64,000 nucleotides of DNA from Flavimobilis rhizosphaerae (GCF_014852685.1 NZ_JACZDF010000003.1:186001-250000), one strand, 5' to 3'. Counted from the stretch's first letter, positions 8,934 through 17,320 are shown. A program made the numbers and translations. Notes: generated by a model not told the origin, from the letters alone.

Positions 8934-9126
8934 GGTCGGCGTCGTCGGGTTCGACGACTCATCCTGGGCCCAACGCTGCTACCCGCCGCTGTCGACCGTC
9001 CACCAGCCCGCCGCCGGCCTCGGCGAACGCGCCGCCGAGCTCGTCGTCCGGCAGCTCGCGGGCGAGGACGTGCCGCCCGGCGGCACGATCCTCGAGTCAC
9101 CCGTCGTGTGGCGGGAGTCGGCGTAG
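8932..9126 (+). pseudogene. LacI-family regulator remnant, C-terminal end only
   Basis: The frame ending at 9126 gives VVGFDDSSWAQRCYPPLSTV, then AAELVVRQLAGEDV and a typical LacI C-terminus. These are the last 60 or so residues of a LacI/GalR regulator, including the FDD-S segment and the tail of the effector-binding domain. The DNA-binding head and most of the core are absent. The fragment abuts the alpha-galactosidase fragment head to head, as expected if a deletion removed the 5' halves of a divergent enzyme/regulator pair. It cannot work as a repressor. Confidence 0.85.
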
Positions 9127-9232
9127 GGGTGGGTCCGCGCTTGAGTTATCCACAGATCTGGTGATCGCTGCGCAAGCGTCCGCTTCGACACCTAGGTTCT
9201 GCAGGGCCCGTCGCCGAACCTGAGGACCGCTC

Positions 9233-9634
9233 ATGTCCACGCCCTGCACGCCTGCCCGACTCCACCCCGCCCGCACCGGCGCTGTCCTCCTCGCGGTCGC
9301 GCTCCTCGGCGGCGCCTGCGCGCCTGCCAGCGGCAGCGCGCCGCGCGTCGCCCCTTCCGCACCGTCCGCGACGACCATGCAGGCGATCGCCTCCGAGATC
9401 ATCCCCCTCGACATCTCCGACTGCGTCGACCTCGACCACGACGGCGACGAGCTCGACGTCTGGTGCTCGGAACCCGTCGCCACCGGACGCACACCCTTCG
9501 CGTGCCCCGACGGCACCCCCGGCACGACGCCCACGAAGATCCACACCCGGCCCGCCGGCCAGCGCGCCTGGAGCGAGTGGCGCCTGCACACGGGACCGTG
9601 CGGGGAGGCCATCTCTCCGGCACCGAACGACTGA
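9233..9634 (+). CDS. Small predicted lipoprotein with a DCVDLD domain
   Basis: 133 residues. A lipoprotein signal is visible: a basic N-terminus, a hydrophobic run at 17-27 and the lipobox LGGAC with Cys29. The mature part contains IPLDISDCVDLD, VWCSEPV, ACPDGT and SEWRLHTGPC, that is, four conserved cysteines probably forming two disulphides. The same domain occurs in the larger PKD protein at 10370-11281, so the two are paralogous. Function is unknown. It lies upstream of the DUF6318 gene, 91 bases away, in the same direction. Confidence 0.75.
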   Translation: MSTPCTPARLHPARTGAVLLAVALLGGACAPASGSAPRVAPSAPSATTMQAIASEIIPLDISDCVDLDHDGDELDVWCSEPVATGRTPFACPDGTPGTTPTKIHTRPAGQRAWSEWRLHTGPCGEAISPAPND

Positions 9635-9725
9635 CCGGCACGTTCGTCCACAGGGTGAACGGCCCAGATGCGAACGTCCGATTTCCCACCTACGTTCGTC
9701 ACGCACCGACGATGACGACGCAAGG

Positions 9726-10373
9726 ATGACGATGCGACCGCCCCGCCCCACCGCAGACGCGGCACCTCGACACTGCTCCAGTGCCGTGCAGGCTCGCGCA
9801 CTCACGCAACGCGCTGTCGCGATGCTCGTCGCCAGCGCCACGCTGATCCTCGGATCGTGCACCGACGTCACACCGACGCGAGACTCGGACACTCATCCCG
9901 CGCTCCCAACGACCGTGCCGTCAGCCCTGCCGAGCACGACGGACGCCGCACACACACCCACCCCAGCACCCCCGAACCCCGAAGCCGCATCCCTCGCGGT
10001 CGTGAAGGACTACTTCGTCAGGTACTCGAGAGGCCTCGCAGCTCACGACGGAACGCTGCTGCGCGAGATCTCTACGTCCGCGTGCACGTCATGCGAGTCA
10101 GCTGCTGACGCGATCGAGAGTCTTCGCAGCGAGGGGGCTCGCACCGAGGGTGGCCAGGTCACAGTCCGTGACGCCAGCCTCCGCGGCACATCAGGAACAG
10201 ACCGTTTCGTATGGCGAGTGGAGTACATACAAGACGCCTCCTCCGTCATCGGTGCAGACGGCGCCACCGTCAGGGAAGCAGCGAGCACCACGGGGACGAT
10301 GTTCGTCGAGGCGCTCCGCGTCGATGGTGCATGGTTCGTCAACGGCATCAGCGACAAGGTCGTCGAGAAGTGA
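9726..10373 (+). CDS. DUF6318-type lipoprotein
   Basis: 215 residues; ATG at 9726, or 9732 as a second option. Lipobox LILGSC with Cys45, followed by a Thr/Pro-rich linker. The folded part begins with a conserved-looking VVKDYFVRYSRGL and has a CTSCESA motif, resembling the DUF6318 family of actinobacterial lipoproteins (a SnoaL/NTF2-like alpha+beta fold is possible). Such proteins are exported and often sit with PKD-domain surface proteins, as here. The stop overlaps the GTG of the PKD gene by 4 bases, which indicates one transcript and coupled translation. Confidence 0.75.
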   Translation: MTMRPPRPTADAAPRHCSSAVQARALTQRAVAMLVASATLILGSCTDVTPTRDSDTHPALPTTVPSALPSTTDAAHTPTPAPPNPEAASLAVVKDYFVRYSRGLAAHDGTLLREISTSACTSCESAADAIESLRSEGARTEGGQVTVRDASLRGTSGTDRFVWRVEYIQDASSVIGADGATVREAASTTGTMFVEALRVDGAWFVNGISDKVVEK

Positions 10374-11281
10374 GTCGTGCGATCTGGTGCTGGTGCACGG
10401 CGCTCATCGTCACCGTCTCTGCCATTCTCACGTCTTCCTCAGGCGTCGCCTTCGCCGATGGCGCGGATGGCAAAGATCCGCTGTCCGTCGGAACGACGCT
10501 GACGAACGACGACGTCGGTGTCGAAGCGACAAAGACCGATGCCCCCTCCACCCCAGCCGAGCCCACGTCGGCGCCCACACGGACGGCCACGCCCACCACC
10601 GACCCGAAGGTCGAGATCGTCCCGCTCGACGCCTCCGACTGCGTCGACCTCGACGACACGAGCCGCGCCCTCGACACGTGGTGCTCCGAACCCGTCGTCC
10701 GTGGCGAGGTCGAGATGACGTGCCCCGACGGGAGCGCGCTCCGTGCACCGACGAAGGCGCGGATCTGGACCGAGCCCGACGGCTGGAGCACGTGGCGCCT
10801 CCACACTCCGCCCTGCGTATCGAGCGATCCGGGCACCGACGACATCGCGAACGAGCTCGCCCGCGAGATCGTCACGTTGAAGATCCCCGCCAAGCACGCC
10901 CGCATCGCACCCATCACCGACTGGTTCGCCGTCCAGACGCCCATGACCTACTACACCGACGCGGGCACAGAACAGCTCAATGTCACGGTCCTCGGGACCG
11001 CCGTCGAGCTCGAGCTCACCCCGACGTCCTACGCCTGGGACCCCGGCGACGGCTGCAAGCCCGTCCACGCCACCAAGCCAGGCAAGCGCTACCCGGACCA
11101 GACGACCACGCACACCTACACGAAGGTCGGTACCTACCGCGTCACCCTCACGACCACGTGGCACGGCCGCTTCCGCATCGCCGGCACCACGACGTGGCAC
11201 GACGTCGAGGGCACCGGCACGACCACGCACACGACGGCGCCGTTCGAGACCCGCGAGATCCGCTCGGTCCTCACCAGCTGA
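10370..11281 (+). CDS. Exported PKD-domain protein with a DCVDLD domain
   Basis: 303 residues from the GTG at 10370 that overlaps the previous stop. N-terminal signal peptide (hydrophobic residues 6-24, VAFADG cleavage region), a Thr/Pro linker, then the four-Cys domain shared with the 133-residue lipoprotein (DCVDLDD, WCSEPV, TCPDGS, WRLHTPPC). A C-terminal PKD-like module follows: SYAWDPGDGC, then TTTHTYTKVGTYRVTLTTTW. PKD domains are immunoglobulin-like modules of surface proteins. The role is unknown; with the preceding gene it forms a two-gene envelope operon. It ends 6 bases before a family B palindrome. Confidence 0.82.
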   Translation: MSRAIWCWCTALIVTVSAILTSSSGVAFADGADGKDPLSVGTTLTNDDVGVEATKTDAPSTPAEPTSAPTRTATPTTDPKVEIVPLDASDCVDLDDTSRALDTWCSEPVVRGEVEMTCPDGSALRAPTKARIWTEPDGWSTWRLHTPPCVSSDPGTDDIANELAREIVTLKIPAKHARIAPITDWFAVQTPMTYYTDAGTEQLNVTVLGTAVELELTPTSYAWDPGDGCKPVHATKPGKRYPDQTTTHTYTKVGTYRVTLTTTWHGRFRIAGTTTWHDVEGTGTTTHTTAPFETREIRSVLTS

Positions 11282-11287
11282 CCCCCG

Positions 11288-11332
11288 TCGATAGCCGATC
11301 CACACACATGAAGCGTGCGGATCGGCTATCGA
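11288..11332. repeat. Family B palindrome, copy B1
   Basis: Perfect 14-bp arms, TCGATAGCCGATCC (11288-11301) and its complement (11319-11332), around a 17-base loop. It sits between convergent genes, 6 bases after the PKD gene. Confidence 0.85.
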
Positions 11333-11340
11333 GCGGCCGG

Positions 11341-11420
11341 GTCAGCGGAGCGGCTGGTCAGCAGAGCGGCCCAGTCAGCGGAGCGACTTGGTCAGCGGAG
11401 CGGACCCGTCAGCCGAGCGT
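11341..11420. repeat. Tandem 16-17-bp repeat at the 3' end of the VIT gene
   Basis: The unit GTCAGCGGAGCGGCYYG starts at 11341, 11357, 11374, 11391 and (degenerate) 11408. The last unit contains the stop codon of the minus-strand VIT gene, so the array looks like a multiplied copy of that gene's end spreading downstream. It fills the space between B1 and the gene. Confidence 0.75.
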
Positions 11421-12686
11421 CGTCCCGAACGCCAGGCCCAGAAGGTACGTCACCGCAGCCGCGCCGTAGCCGATGGCGATCTGGCGGAGCGCGCGCGTCC
11501 AGGGCGACGCCCCGGAGAGCACCCCGACGGTCGCCCCGGTGCCGAGCAGGACGATGCCGACGAGCACCGCAGCGACAATCATCGCCGCACCGCCGCTCAG
11601 GCCGAAGAAGTACGGCAGGAGCGGCACGACCGCACCGCTCGCGAAGAGGCAGAAGCTCGAGATCGCCGCACCCCACGCGCTGCCGAGCAGCTCGGCGTCG
11701 GGCCCGACGGTCTCGACGTCGTCGACCGTCGGGTCGTCGAGCGCTGCGTCGACGGTGGCGCTGTCGGCTGCCCGTGAGACATCGGCGATGCTCGCGGCCG
11801 CGCCGGGTGTGACGAGGCCCGAGCCCTCCGCAGCCGCCTCGCCGCCGCGCGCGACGAGCTCCGCCGCGTCGGCGCGCGCGACGAGCGCGAGCGTGCGCCG
11901 CGCCTTGACGTCGGCCGACGCGGGATCGAGGCCCCGCGCCCGGTAGACGAGCGCGAGCTCGTTCGCGTCGACGTCGAGGTGCACGAGCGCCTCGCGCGCG
12001 TGCGGCGACGGCTGCGACGCCTTGGCGAGCTCGACCTGCGAGCGCACGGACACGAACTCGCCGGCGCCCATCGACATGGCGCCCGCGAGCAGTCCCGCGA
12101 CGCCGGTCGCGAGGACCGTGCCCGTGCCGACGCCGGTCGCGCCGATGCCGAGGATGAGCGCGAGGTTCGAGACGAGGCCGTCGTTGAGGCCGAAGACGGC
12201 GGCACGGAAGTTGCCGGACATCTCGATGCGCCCGCGGGTCGCGAGCGAGCGGACGACCTCCTCGTGGATGCGTTCGTCGGCGGCCATCTGCGGGGTCGCG
12301 TCACGGTCGAGCTCGTACGCGGAGCGGGACTCGGCGTGCTGCGCGAGCGCGAGCGTGAACACCGACCCGAACCGGCGCGCGCCGAACCCCAGCAGACGCG
12401 AGTAGGTGGAACGGCGCACGGACGCGGACCGCTCGGGGCCGAGGAGGGTGCGCCAGTGCTCGGCGTGCCGGCCCTCGGCGTCGGCGAGGTCGAGGAGGAT
12501 GTCGCGCTCGGCGCCCGAGCGCGCTGCCGCGAGGTCGCGGTAGATCGCGGCCTCGGCGAGCTCGTCGGCGAGGTGGTGGCGCCAGCGGCGCACGTCACGC
12601 GCCGAAGGTTCGGCGGGCGCAGGGGAATCGGCGGACACCGAGGGTTCCGCGGGCGCGGACGTGGGGTCGGGGAGAGCGTCGGGCAT
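11409..12686 (-). CDS. Ferritin-like domain fused to a VIT1/CCC1 iron/manganese transporter
   Basis: 425 residues. After a 28-residue Pro/Ala/Ser head, residues 30-160 form a rubrerythrin/ferritin-like helical bundle with repeated E-H pairs (HHLADELAEAAIYRDLA, EGRHAEHW, IHEEVVRSL). The rest is a VIT1/CCC1 transporter with the signature FRAAVFGLNDGLVSNLALI, GAMSMGAGEFVSVRSQ, and four or five membrane helices. Family members move Fe(II) or Mn(II) across membranes; ferritin-like/VIT fusions are known in bacteria and are thought to sense or hand over iron. There is no iron-box or partner gene next to it. The start was chosen at the ATG at 12686 because the longer frame upstream lacks family features. 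Confidence 0.9.
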   Translation of the reverse strand: MPDALPDPTSAPAEPSVSADSPAPAEPSARDVRRWRHHLADELAEAAIYRDLAAARSGAERDILLDLADAEGRHAEHWRTLLGPERSASVRRSTYSRLLGFGARRFGSVFTLALAQHAESRSAYELDRDATPQMAADERIHEEVVRSLATRGRIEMSGNFRAAVFGLNDGLVSNLALILGIGATGVGTGTVLATGVAGLLAGAMSMGAGEFVSVRSQVELAKASQPSPHAREALVHLDVDANELALVYRARGLDPASADVKARRTLALVARADAAELVARGGEAAAEGSGLVTPGAAASIADVSRAADSATVDAALDDPTVDDVETVGPDAELLGSAWGAAISSFCLFASGAVVPLLPYFFGLSGGAAMIVAAVLVGIVLLGTGATVGVLSGASPWTRALRQIAIGYGAAAVTYLLGLAFGTTLG

Positions 12687-12842
12687 ACCTCCATCGTCGC
12701 AAGGGCGCCGCTCCCGGCGTCCGTACGCAGAGATGCGGGGGCCCGCACTTCGGGACGCGGCCCTGCGGCGACCGGGCGCGTCCCCGAGGTGCGAGGATGC
12801 TCGCACCCGGGTCGCTGATGCCCCGTCACGGAGGAGAAGCAC

Positions 12843-13913
12843 GTGCCTGACGTCGAGCGCGAGATCACCACGCCCGTCCGTCTCGTCGGCCCGGACGGCC
12901 GGCTCGAGCCGGCGGCGCACGGCTGGAGCCGCACGCCGCTGCACGACACGACGCTGCCGCGCGGCCCACGCTTCTGGGGGCGCAACAAGCGCTGGGAGTA
13001 CTGGGGTCTGGTGACGCCGACGCACGTCGTCGGCCTCACGGTCTCGAACCTCGACTATGCGGCGGTCCACCAGCTGTACGTCCTCGACCGGCGCACCGGC
13101 GGCGAGGTCGACGCGTCGGCCATCCACGCCCTGGGGCGCGGGACGACGCTGCCGGAGTCGCTCGCGCAGGGGCCCTCGCGGGCTGCGGGCCGAGGCTTCG
13201 CGCTCGCGATCGACGACGGTCCGTCGGCGCCCGACGACGACGTCACCGTGTCCGGTCTCGCCGTGCCGCCGGGTGCTCCGCGGCCGGGCCGTTCGACGCG
13301 GCTGCGGGCGCGGACCGCACGGGTCGAGCTCGACGTCGTCGCGGTGCGCGAGCCGGGCTGGGAGACGATGTGCGTCGTCGTGCCGTTCGGACCAGGCCGC
13401 TACCAGTACACGGTCAAGGACGTCGCGATCCCGTTGCGTGGCTCGCTCACGGTCGACGGCGAGCGGCTCGACGTGGGTGACGGCGCGTGGGCGGTGCTCG
13501 ACCACGGGCGCGGGCGGTGGCCGTACTCGCGGACGTGGAACTGGGCGGCGGGTTCGGGTGTCGTCGACGGCGTGCGGACGGGGTTGCAGCTCGGCGGTCG
13601 GTGGACGGTGGGCACGGGGTCGACGGAGAACGCGCTCGTGCTCGACGGGGTGGTCCACAAGATCTCCGAGGAGGTCGCGTGGCGGTACGACACGGAGGAC
13701 TGGCTGCGGCCGTGGCGGGTGCGCGGCGAGCGGGTCGACGTGACGTTCACGCCGTTCCACGCGCGCCGCGCGGTGACGAACCTCGGGGTGCTCGCGGGGG
13801 ACACGACGCAGTGCTTCGGCCGGTGGGCGGGGTGGATGGCGACGGACGCGGGGGAGCGGGTGCGGGTCGACGGACTTGTCGGGTGGGCGGAGCAAGCGAT
13901 GAACCGCTGGTGA
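12843..13913 (+). CDS. DUF2804 domain protein
   Basis: 356 residues, GTG start with a strong GGAGGAGAAG ribosome site just upstream. The sequence has the DUF2804 pattern: RGPRFWGRNKRWEYWGLVT near residue 40 and, in the second half, WAVLDHGRGRWPYSRTWNWAAG, where the D-GRG-WPY-TWNW block is typical. Length is normal for the family. The fold is probably lipocalin-like; the function is not established. It stands alone, divergent from the VIT gene. Confidence 0.87.
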   Translation: MPDVEREITTPVRLVGPDGRLEPAAHGWSRTPLHDTTLPRGPRFWGRNKRWEYWGLVTPTHVVGLTVSNLDYAAVHQLYVLDRRTGGEVDASAIHALGRGTTLPESLAQGPSRAAGRGFALAIDDGPSAPDDDVTVSGLAVPPGAPRPGRSTRLRARTARVELDVVAVREPGWETMCVVVPFGPGRYQYTVKDVAIPLRGSLTVDGERLDVGDGAWAVLDHGRGRWPYSRTWNWAAGSGVVDGVRTGLQLGGRWTVGTGSTENALVLDGVVHKISEEVAWRYDTEDWLRPWRVRGERVDVTFTPFHARRAVTNLGVLAGDTTQCFGRWAGWMATDAGERVRVDGLVGWAEQAMNRW

Positions 13914-14011
13914 GGGCGTCGATCTCGGACGCTTGAGCGCATACGTCCCACGATGCGAGCGAGGACGTTGGTCCCCGTGACGTTTCTGTCCGAAAGGAGG
14001 AAGATCGCTAC

Positions 14012-14086
14012 GTGCGCGTCCTGCGCACCTCTGCCGCGCCCGGACGGCGCGGCACCGCCATGACGACGGCAGGGGGCCGCACGTGA
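14012..14086 (+). CDS. Possible 24-residue leader peptide coupled to the next gene
   Basis: A textbook ribosome site (AAAGGAGG, 13993-14000) precedes a GTG at 14012. The frame codes MRVLRTSAAPG and then 13 more residues, and stops at 14084-14086 in a GTGA overlap with the start of the next membrane protein gene. The next gene has a poor ribosome site of its own (GGGGGC only), so it may be translated by coupling to this short frame. No run of one regulatory amino acid is present, so classical attenuation is not suggested. It may be a real microprotein or only a ribosome-loading device. Confidence 0.45.
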   Translation: MRVLRTSAAPGRRGTAMTTAGGRT

Positions 14087-14520
14087 GCGAGGTACTCGTC
14101 CGTCCACCATCGGGGGCGCAGAGAGCGAGACCCGTCCTCTGGATCGCGGTCGCGGTCCTCGGCCTCGAGGTCGGCGCCGGCCTCGTCGCCGTCTCCGTGC
14201 TCTCGTACCGCGCGGTGACGATCGCCGGGTTCAGCCAGAGCCCCGGAAGCGACGCGCTCAGCCGGACTGCGGTCATCGTCGTCCTGCTCGCGCTCGTCAG
14301 CGCGGCCGGCGCGATGGCGGCGGCGATCCTCCGCCACCGCATCCGTGGCGGGCCGCCCTCGCGCCTGCTCGTCGGTGCGGCCGCGGCGGTTCTCGTCGCG
14401 CACGTGCTCGTTGCGCTCGGGTGCCTCGTCCGCGCGGAGTGGGCGACGGCAACGGCGGTCGCCGTCGCAGGGGTGACCCTCGGCGGCGCGTGGGCGCACT
14501 GCCTGCGCCACCGTCGCTGA
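14083..14520 (+). CDS. Small membrane protein of unknown function
   Basis: 145 residues with four hydrophobic segments: about 20-42 (LWIAVAVLGLEVGAGLVAVS), 65-85, 100-120 and 123-140. The loops are short and Arg-rich. I recognise no family. GTG start overlaps the short upstream frame by 4 bases. It is followed after about 100 bases by the exported HNH nuclease gene, which may share a transcript. Topology is all that can be supported. Confidence 0.65.
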   Translation: MSEVLVRPPSGAQRARPVLWIAVAVLGLEVGAGLVAVSVLSYRAVTIAGFSQSPGSDALSRTAVIVVLLALVSAAGAMAAAILRHRIRGGPPSRLLVGAAAAVLVAHVLVALGCLVRAEWATATAVAVAGVTLGGAWAHCLRHRR

Positions 14521-14616
14521 CAGAACCACCTGCCCACAGGCTGCGCACGGCGACGCTCGTCCACGGATCTCGGCGTCACGGTCGCGCGGGCGGCGGCGAC
14601 GCGCTTGGCTCACGTC

Positions 14617-15360
14617 GTGCCCACCGTCCCGGCCGCCGTCCGGCCTGCTCTCCGCGCTCCACGCCCCGTCGTGCTCGTCGCGGTGTGCGTCGCGCTGCTC
14701 GCGCTCGCTTGGTGGGTCTCGGTGCCGTGGCGCGCACCCGCCCTCACCTACCCCGTGACCGGGGCGGAGCTCGCCGCGGCGCGCGCGTCGCTCGCGGCCC
14801 TGCCGGAGCTCACCGCGGAGCCTCCCGAACCGTACACGCGCACGCGCTTCGGCACCCCGTGGGCGGACCTCGACGGCAACGGCTGCAGCACGCGCGAGGA
14901 CATGCTCGCACGCGACCTGGTGGATGCGGTGAGGGACGACGACGGCTGCACGGTCCTCACCGGCACGCTCACCGACCGGTACACGGGCCAGGTCCTGCCG
15001 TTCCGGAGGGGCCCGACGACGAGCGCGCGCGTGCAGATCGACCACGTCGTGGCTCTCGCCGACGCGTGGCGCACGGGCGCCTGGGCGTGGGACGACGCTC
15101 AGCGCGCCAGGCTCGCAAACGACCCGGCGAACCTCCTCGCGGTCGACGGTCCGACGAACGAGGACAAGGGTGCGCAGGACCCCTCGACGTGGCTGCCGCC
15201 GTACGCGCCGTTCCGGTGCCAGTACGCGGTCCTGCGAGTGCGGGTCCGTGCCGGGTACGGGCTCGCGCTCGTGCCCGGCGAGCGCGAGGCTCTCGGGCGG
15301 GCGCTCGGGACGTGCGACGTCGCGGAGATCACGGTGACGGAGGAGGCGGCGCGGCACTAG
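14617..15360 (+). CDS. Exported HNH-family nuclease (DUF1524-like)
   Basis: 247 residues from GTG 14617; a TTG at 14605 would add four. One N-terminal membrane helix (VVLVAVCVALLALAWWV) directs export. The rest is a GmrSD/DUF1524-type HNH endonuclease: RFGTPWADLDGNGCSTREDML, then QIDHVVALADAWRTGAW with the catalytic D-H, and NLLAVDGPTNEDKGAQDPSTW, with the N-N-K element. Cys pairs suit an extracellular enzyme. Such proteins are common single genes in Actinobacteria and probably degrade external DNA; a role in nutrient scavenging or competition is inference. Confidence 0.88.
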   Translation: MPTVPAAVRPALRAPRPVVLVAVCVALLALAWWVSVPWRAPALTYPVTGAELAAARASLAALPELTAEPPEPYTRTRFGTPWADLDGNGCSTREDMLARDLVDAVRDDDGCTVLTGTLTDRYTGQVLPFRRGPTTSARVQIDHVVALADAWRTGAWAWDDAQRARLANDPANLLAVDGPTNEDKGAQDPSTWLPPYAPFRCQYAVLRVRVRAGYGLALVPGEREALGRALGTCDVAEITVTEEAARH

Positions 15361-15582
15361 AGTTTCCGTCCGTCACACCTTGCGTGGCGCACACCACCGT
15401 CCGCTTTCTGGACTATTCCAGTAGAGATTGGGGCGGGAGCCCGCGCCACGCTACTTTTCCGCCGACGCGCGGGCCCGTCCACCCCGACGGCCAGAGCCTC
15501 ACCGGCCCGCCCGGAACCCGCGCACGCCCCCACCACCCGGAGCAGGGACACCCTGACCGTCACGAAAGGACTCGACACCTCG

Positions 15583-17190
15583 ATGTCCACGACCCGCCGC
15601 CGCACCCGCGGCGCCCTCGCGACGACGCTCGCACTCGGCCTCCTGGCACTCGCCGCCTGCGCCCCGTCCGGCCCCGCCCCGGGCTCCACGACCACGCCCG
15701 CACCCGTGACGACCGACGCGTCGAAGGAGCTCGACCAGCTCACCGTCGGCCTCGCCGCGAGCGCCGAGACCCTCGACGTCTCGACGTCCGGCCTCATGGT
15801 CGCCTACACGATCGCCGCCGTCGCCCAGGAGGGCCTCGTCACGATCGACGACACCGGCGCGATCGTCCCCGCGCTCGCCGAGACGTGGAAGACCGACGAC
15901 AACACTTCGTTCGTCTACACGCTGCGCGACGCGACGTTCTCCGACGGCACGCCCGTGACGACGGACGACGTCGTCGCGTCGATCAACCACTACCGCGACG
16001 CCGAGAAGGCCCCGTCGACGGCCTACTACTGGCCCGCGGTGAAGAGCGTCGAGGCCACGGGCGAGCGCGAGGTGACCATCACCCTCGAGGCACCGTCCGC
16101 GACGTTCGCGTGGACGCCGTCCGCCGCCGCAGGCCTCTTCGTCGCCCCTAAGAAGTGGCTCGAGTCCGCCGGCACGATCGGATCCCCCACCGATCTCCTC
16201 GTCGGCACCGGGCCCTACACCATCACCGAGTTCGTCCCCGGCTCGCACGTCGCCGCCGAGCGCAACGAGAAGTACTGGGGCTCCAAGGGCCGCGCCAAGA
16301 CGCTCCGCCTCGACTTCATCACCGACGACAGCACGCGCCTGCTCGCCTTCCAGGACGGCTCGCTCGACATCGCGTTCAACGTGCCCGTCGACCAGGCCGA
16401 CCAGTGGTCGAAGGTCGAGGGCGCGCGCCTCGAGACCGTCGACGACAACTCGTGGCAGGGCCTCATGTTCAACCCGGCCACCAAGCCGTTCGACGAGCCC
16501 GAGGTCCGCCGCGCCGTCGCGCACGCGATCGACCGCGACGCGATCACGACGGGCCTCCTCAAGGGCAAGGCCACCCCCGCGACCGGCATCACCGCGCCCG
16601 GCCAGCTCGCCATCGGCACGAGCGCGGCCGACGCCGAGGCCGCGGTCGCCCAGCTGCCCGTCGCCGCGTTCGACCTTGACGCCGCACGCGCCGAGCTCGC
16701 GAAGTCGTCGGTCCCCTCGGGCTTCACGACGACCCTCGCGTACCCCGACTCGATTCCGGCCCTCGGCCGCGCCTCGCTCGCGATCGCCGAGCAGCTCAAG
16801 CAGATCGGCATCACGCTCGAGGTCAAGCAGATCCCCGTGAGCGAGTGGTCGAACTCCTTCGGCAACGGCGAGGGCGTCCAGTGGATGAGCTACACGCCGC
16901 CCGTCCCCACCGACTGGCCCACCGACTGGCTGCTGGGCGAGTACAACCCCGAGGGCTTCACCGACACGAAGATCATCGGTCTCCAGGCCGAGTCCGCCGC
17001 CGCGACGACGCCCGCCGAGCGACTCGCGAAGGTCACCGAGGCCACGAAGCTCGCGCTCGAGCAGCAGCTCTTCGCGCCCGTCTACTGGGGCACGTCGACG
17101 ACCGCCGTCGGCAAGCGCGTCGCCACCGAGGGCTTCTCGCAGTACTTCTTCCAGACGCCCTGGCCGACGCGCGTGGTGCCGACCGCCTGA
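15583..17190 (+). CDS. Peptide/nickel-type ABC transporter substrate-binding lipoprotein
   Basis: 535 residues, ATG preceded by AAAGGA. Lipobox LALAAC with Cys26, then a Thr/Pro linker. The mature protein is a family 5 (DppA/OppA) solute-binding protein: the signature FTLRDATFSDGTPVTTDDVV-type block near residue 110 and LMFNPATKPFDEPEVRRAVAHAIDRD near 295. It captures a peptide or related solute outside the membrane for the two permeases and fused ATPase that follow. A 12-bp hairpin separates it from the permease gene and probably sets its higher expression. A 35-base AT-richer stretch at 15400-15435 with CTGGA-CTAT-TCCAG is a candidate promoter region. Confidence 0.93.
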   Translation: MSTTRRRTRGALATTLALGLLALAACAPSGPAPGSTTTPAPVTTDASKELDQLTVGLAASAETLDVSTSGLMVAYTIAAVAQEGLVTIDDTGAIVPALAETWKTDDNTSFVYTLRDATFSDGTPVTTDDVVASINHYRDAEKAPSTAYYWPAVKSVEATGEREVTITLEAPSATFAWTPSAAAGLFVAPKKWLESAGTIGSPTDLLVGTGPYTITEFVPGSHVAAERNEKYWGSKGRAKTLRLDFITDDSTRLLAFQDGSLDIAFNVPVDQADQWSKVEGARLETVDDNSWQGLMFNPATKPFDEPEVRRAVAHAIDRDAITTGLLKGKATPATGITAPGQLAIGTSAADAEAAVAQLPVAAFDLDAARAELAKSSVPSGFTTTLAYPDSIPALGRASLAIAEQLKQIGITLEVKQIPVSEWSNSFGNGEGVQWMSYTPPVPTDWPTDWLLGEYNPEGFTDTKIIGLQAESAAATTPAERLAKVTEATKLALEQQLFAPVYWGTSTTAVGKRVATEGFSQYFFQTPWPTRVVPTA

Positions 17191-17223
17191 CGCACCCGCT
17201 GGACACAGCACGTCACGCACAAT

Positions 17224-17251
17224 GGGGGTGGCCCGCCTGCGGGCCACCCCC
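17224..17251. terminator. Hairpin between binding-protein and permease genes
   Basis: Perfect 12-bp arms 17224-17235 and 17240-17251 with a 4-base loop. Within an operon, at this position after the binding-protein gene, such hairpins usually stabilise the upstream mRNA or partly terminate transcription, giving excess binding protein. Confidence 0.7.
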
Positions 17252-17320
17252 GCCGCGCACCCGGCCCCCGGGATCGCACCCCGCCGCCCTCCACCCTCAC
17301 CGGAGCCGAGAACCGTCACC

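Noticed and set aside
9146-9154. Consensus DnaA box TTATCCACA as a replication origin
   Set aside because: Only one box is present, with no cluster, no AT-rich unwinding region and no dnaA or dnaN gene nearby.
15361-15582. A riboswitch or attenuator before the peptide-transporter operon
   Set aside because: Only a 5-bp inverted repeat and an AT-richer stretch are visible; no known aptamer core could be recognised.
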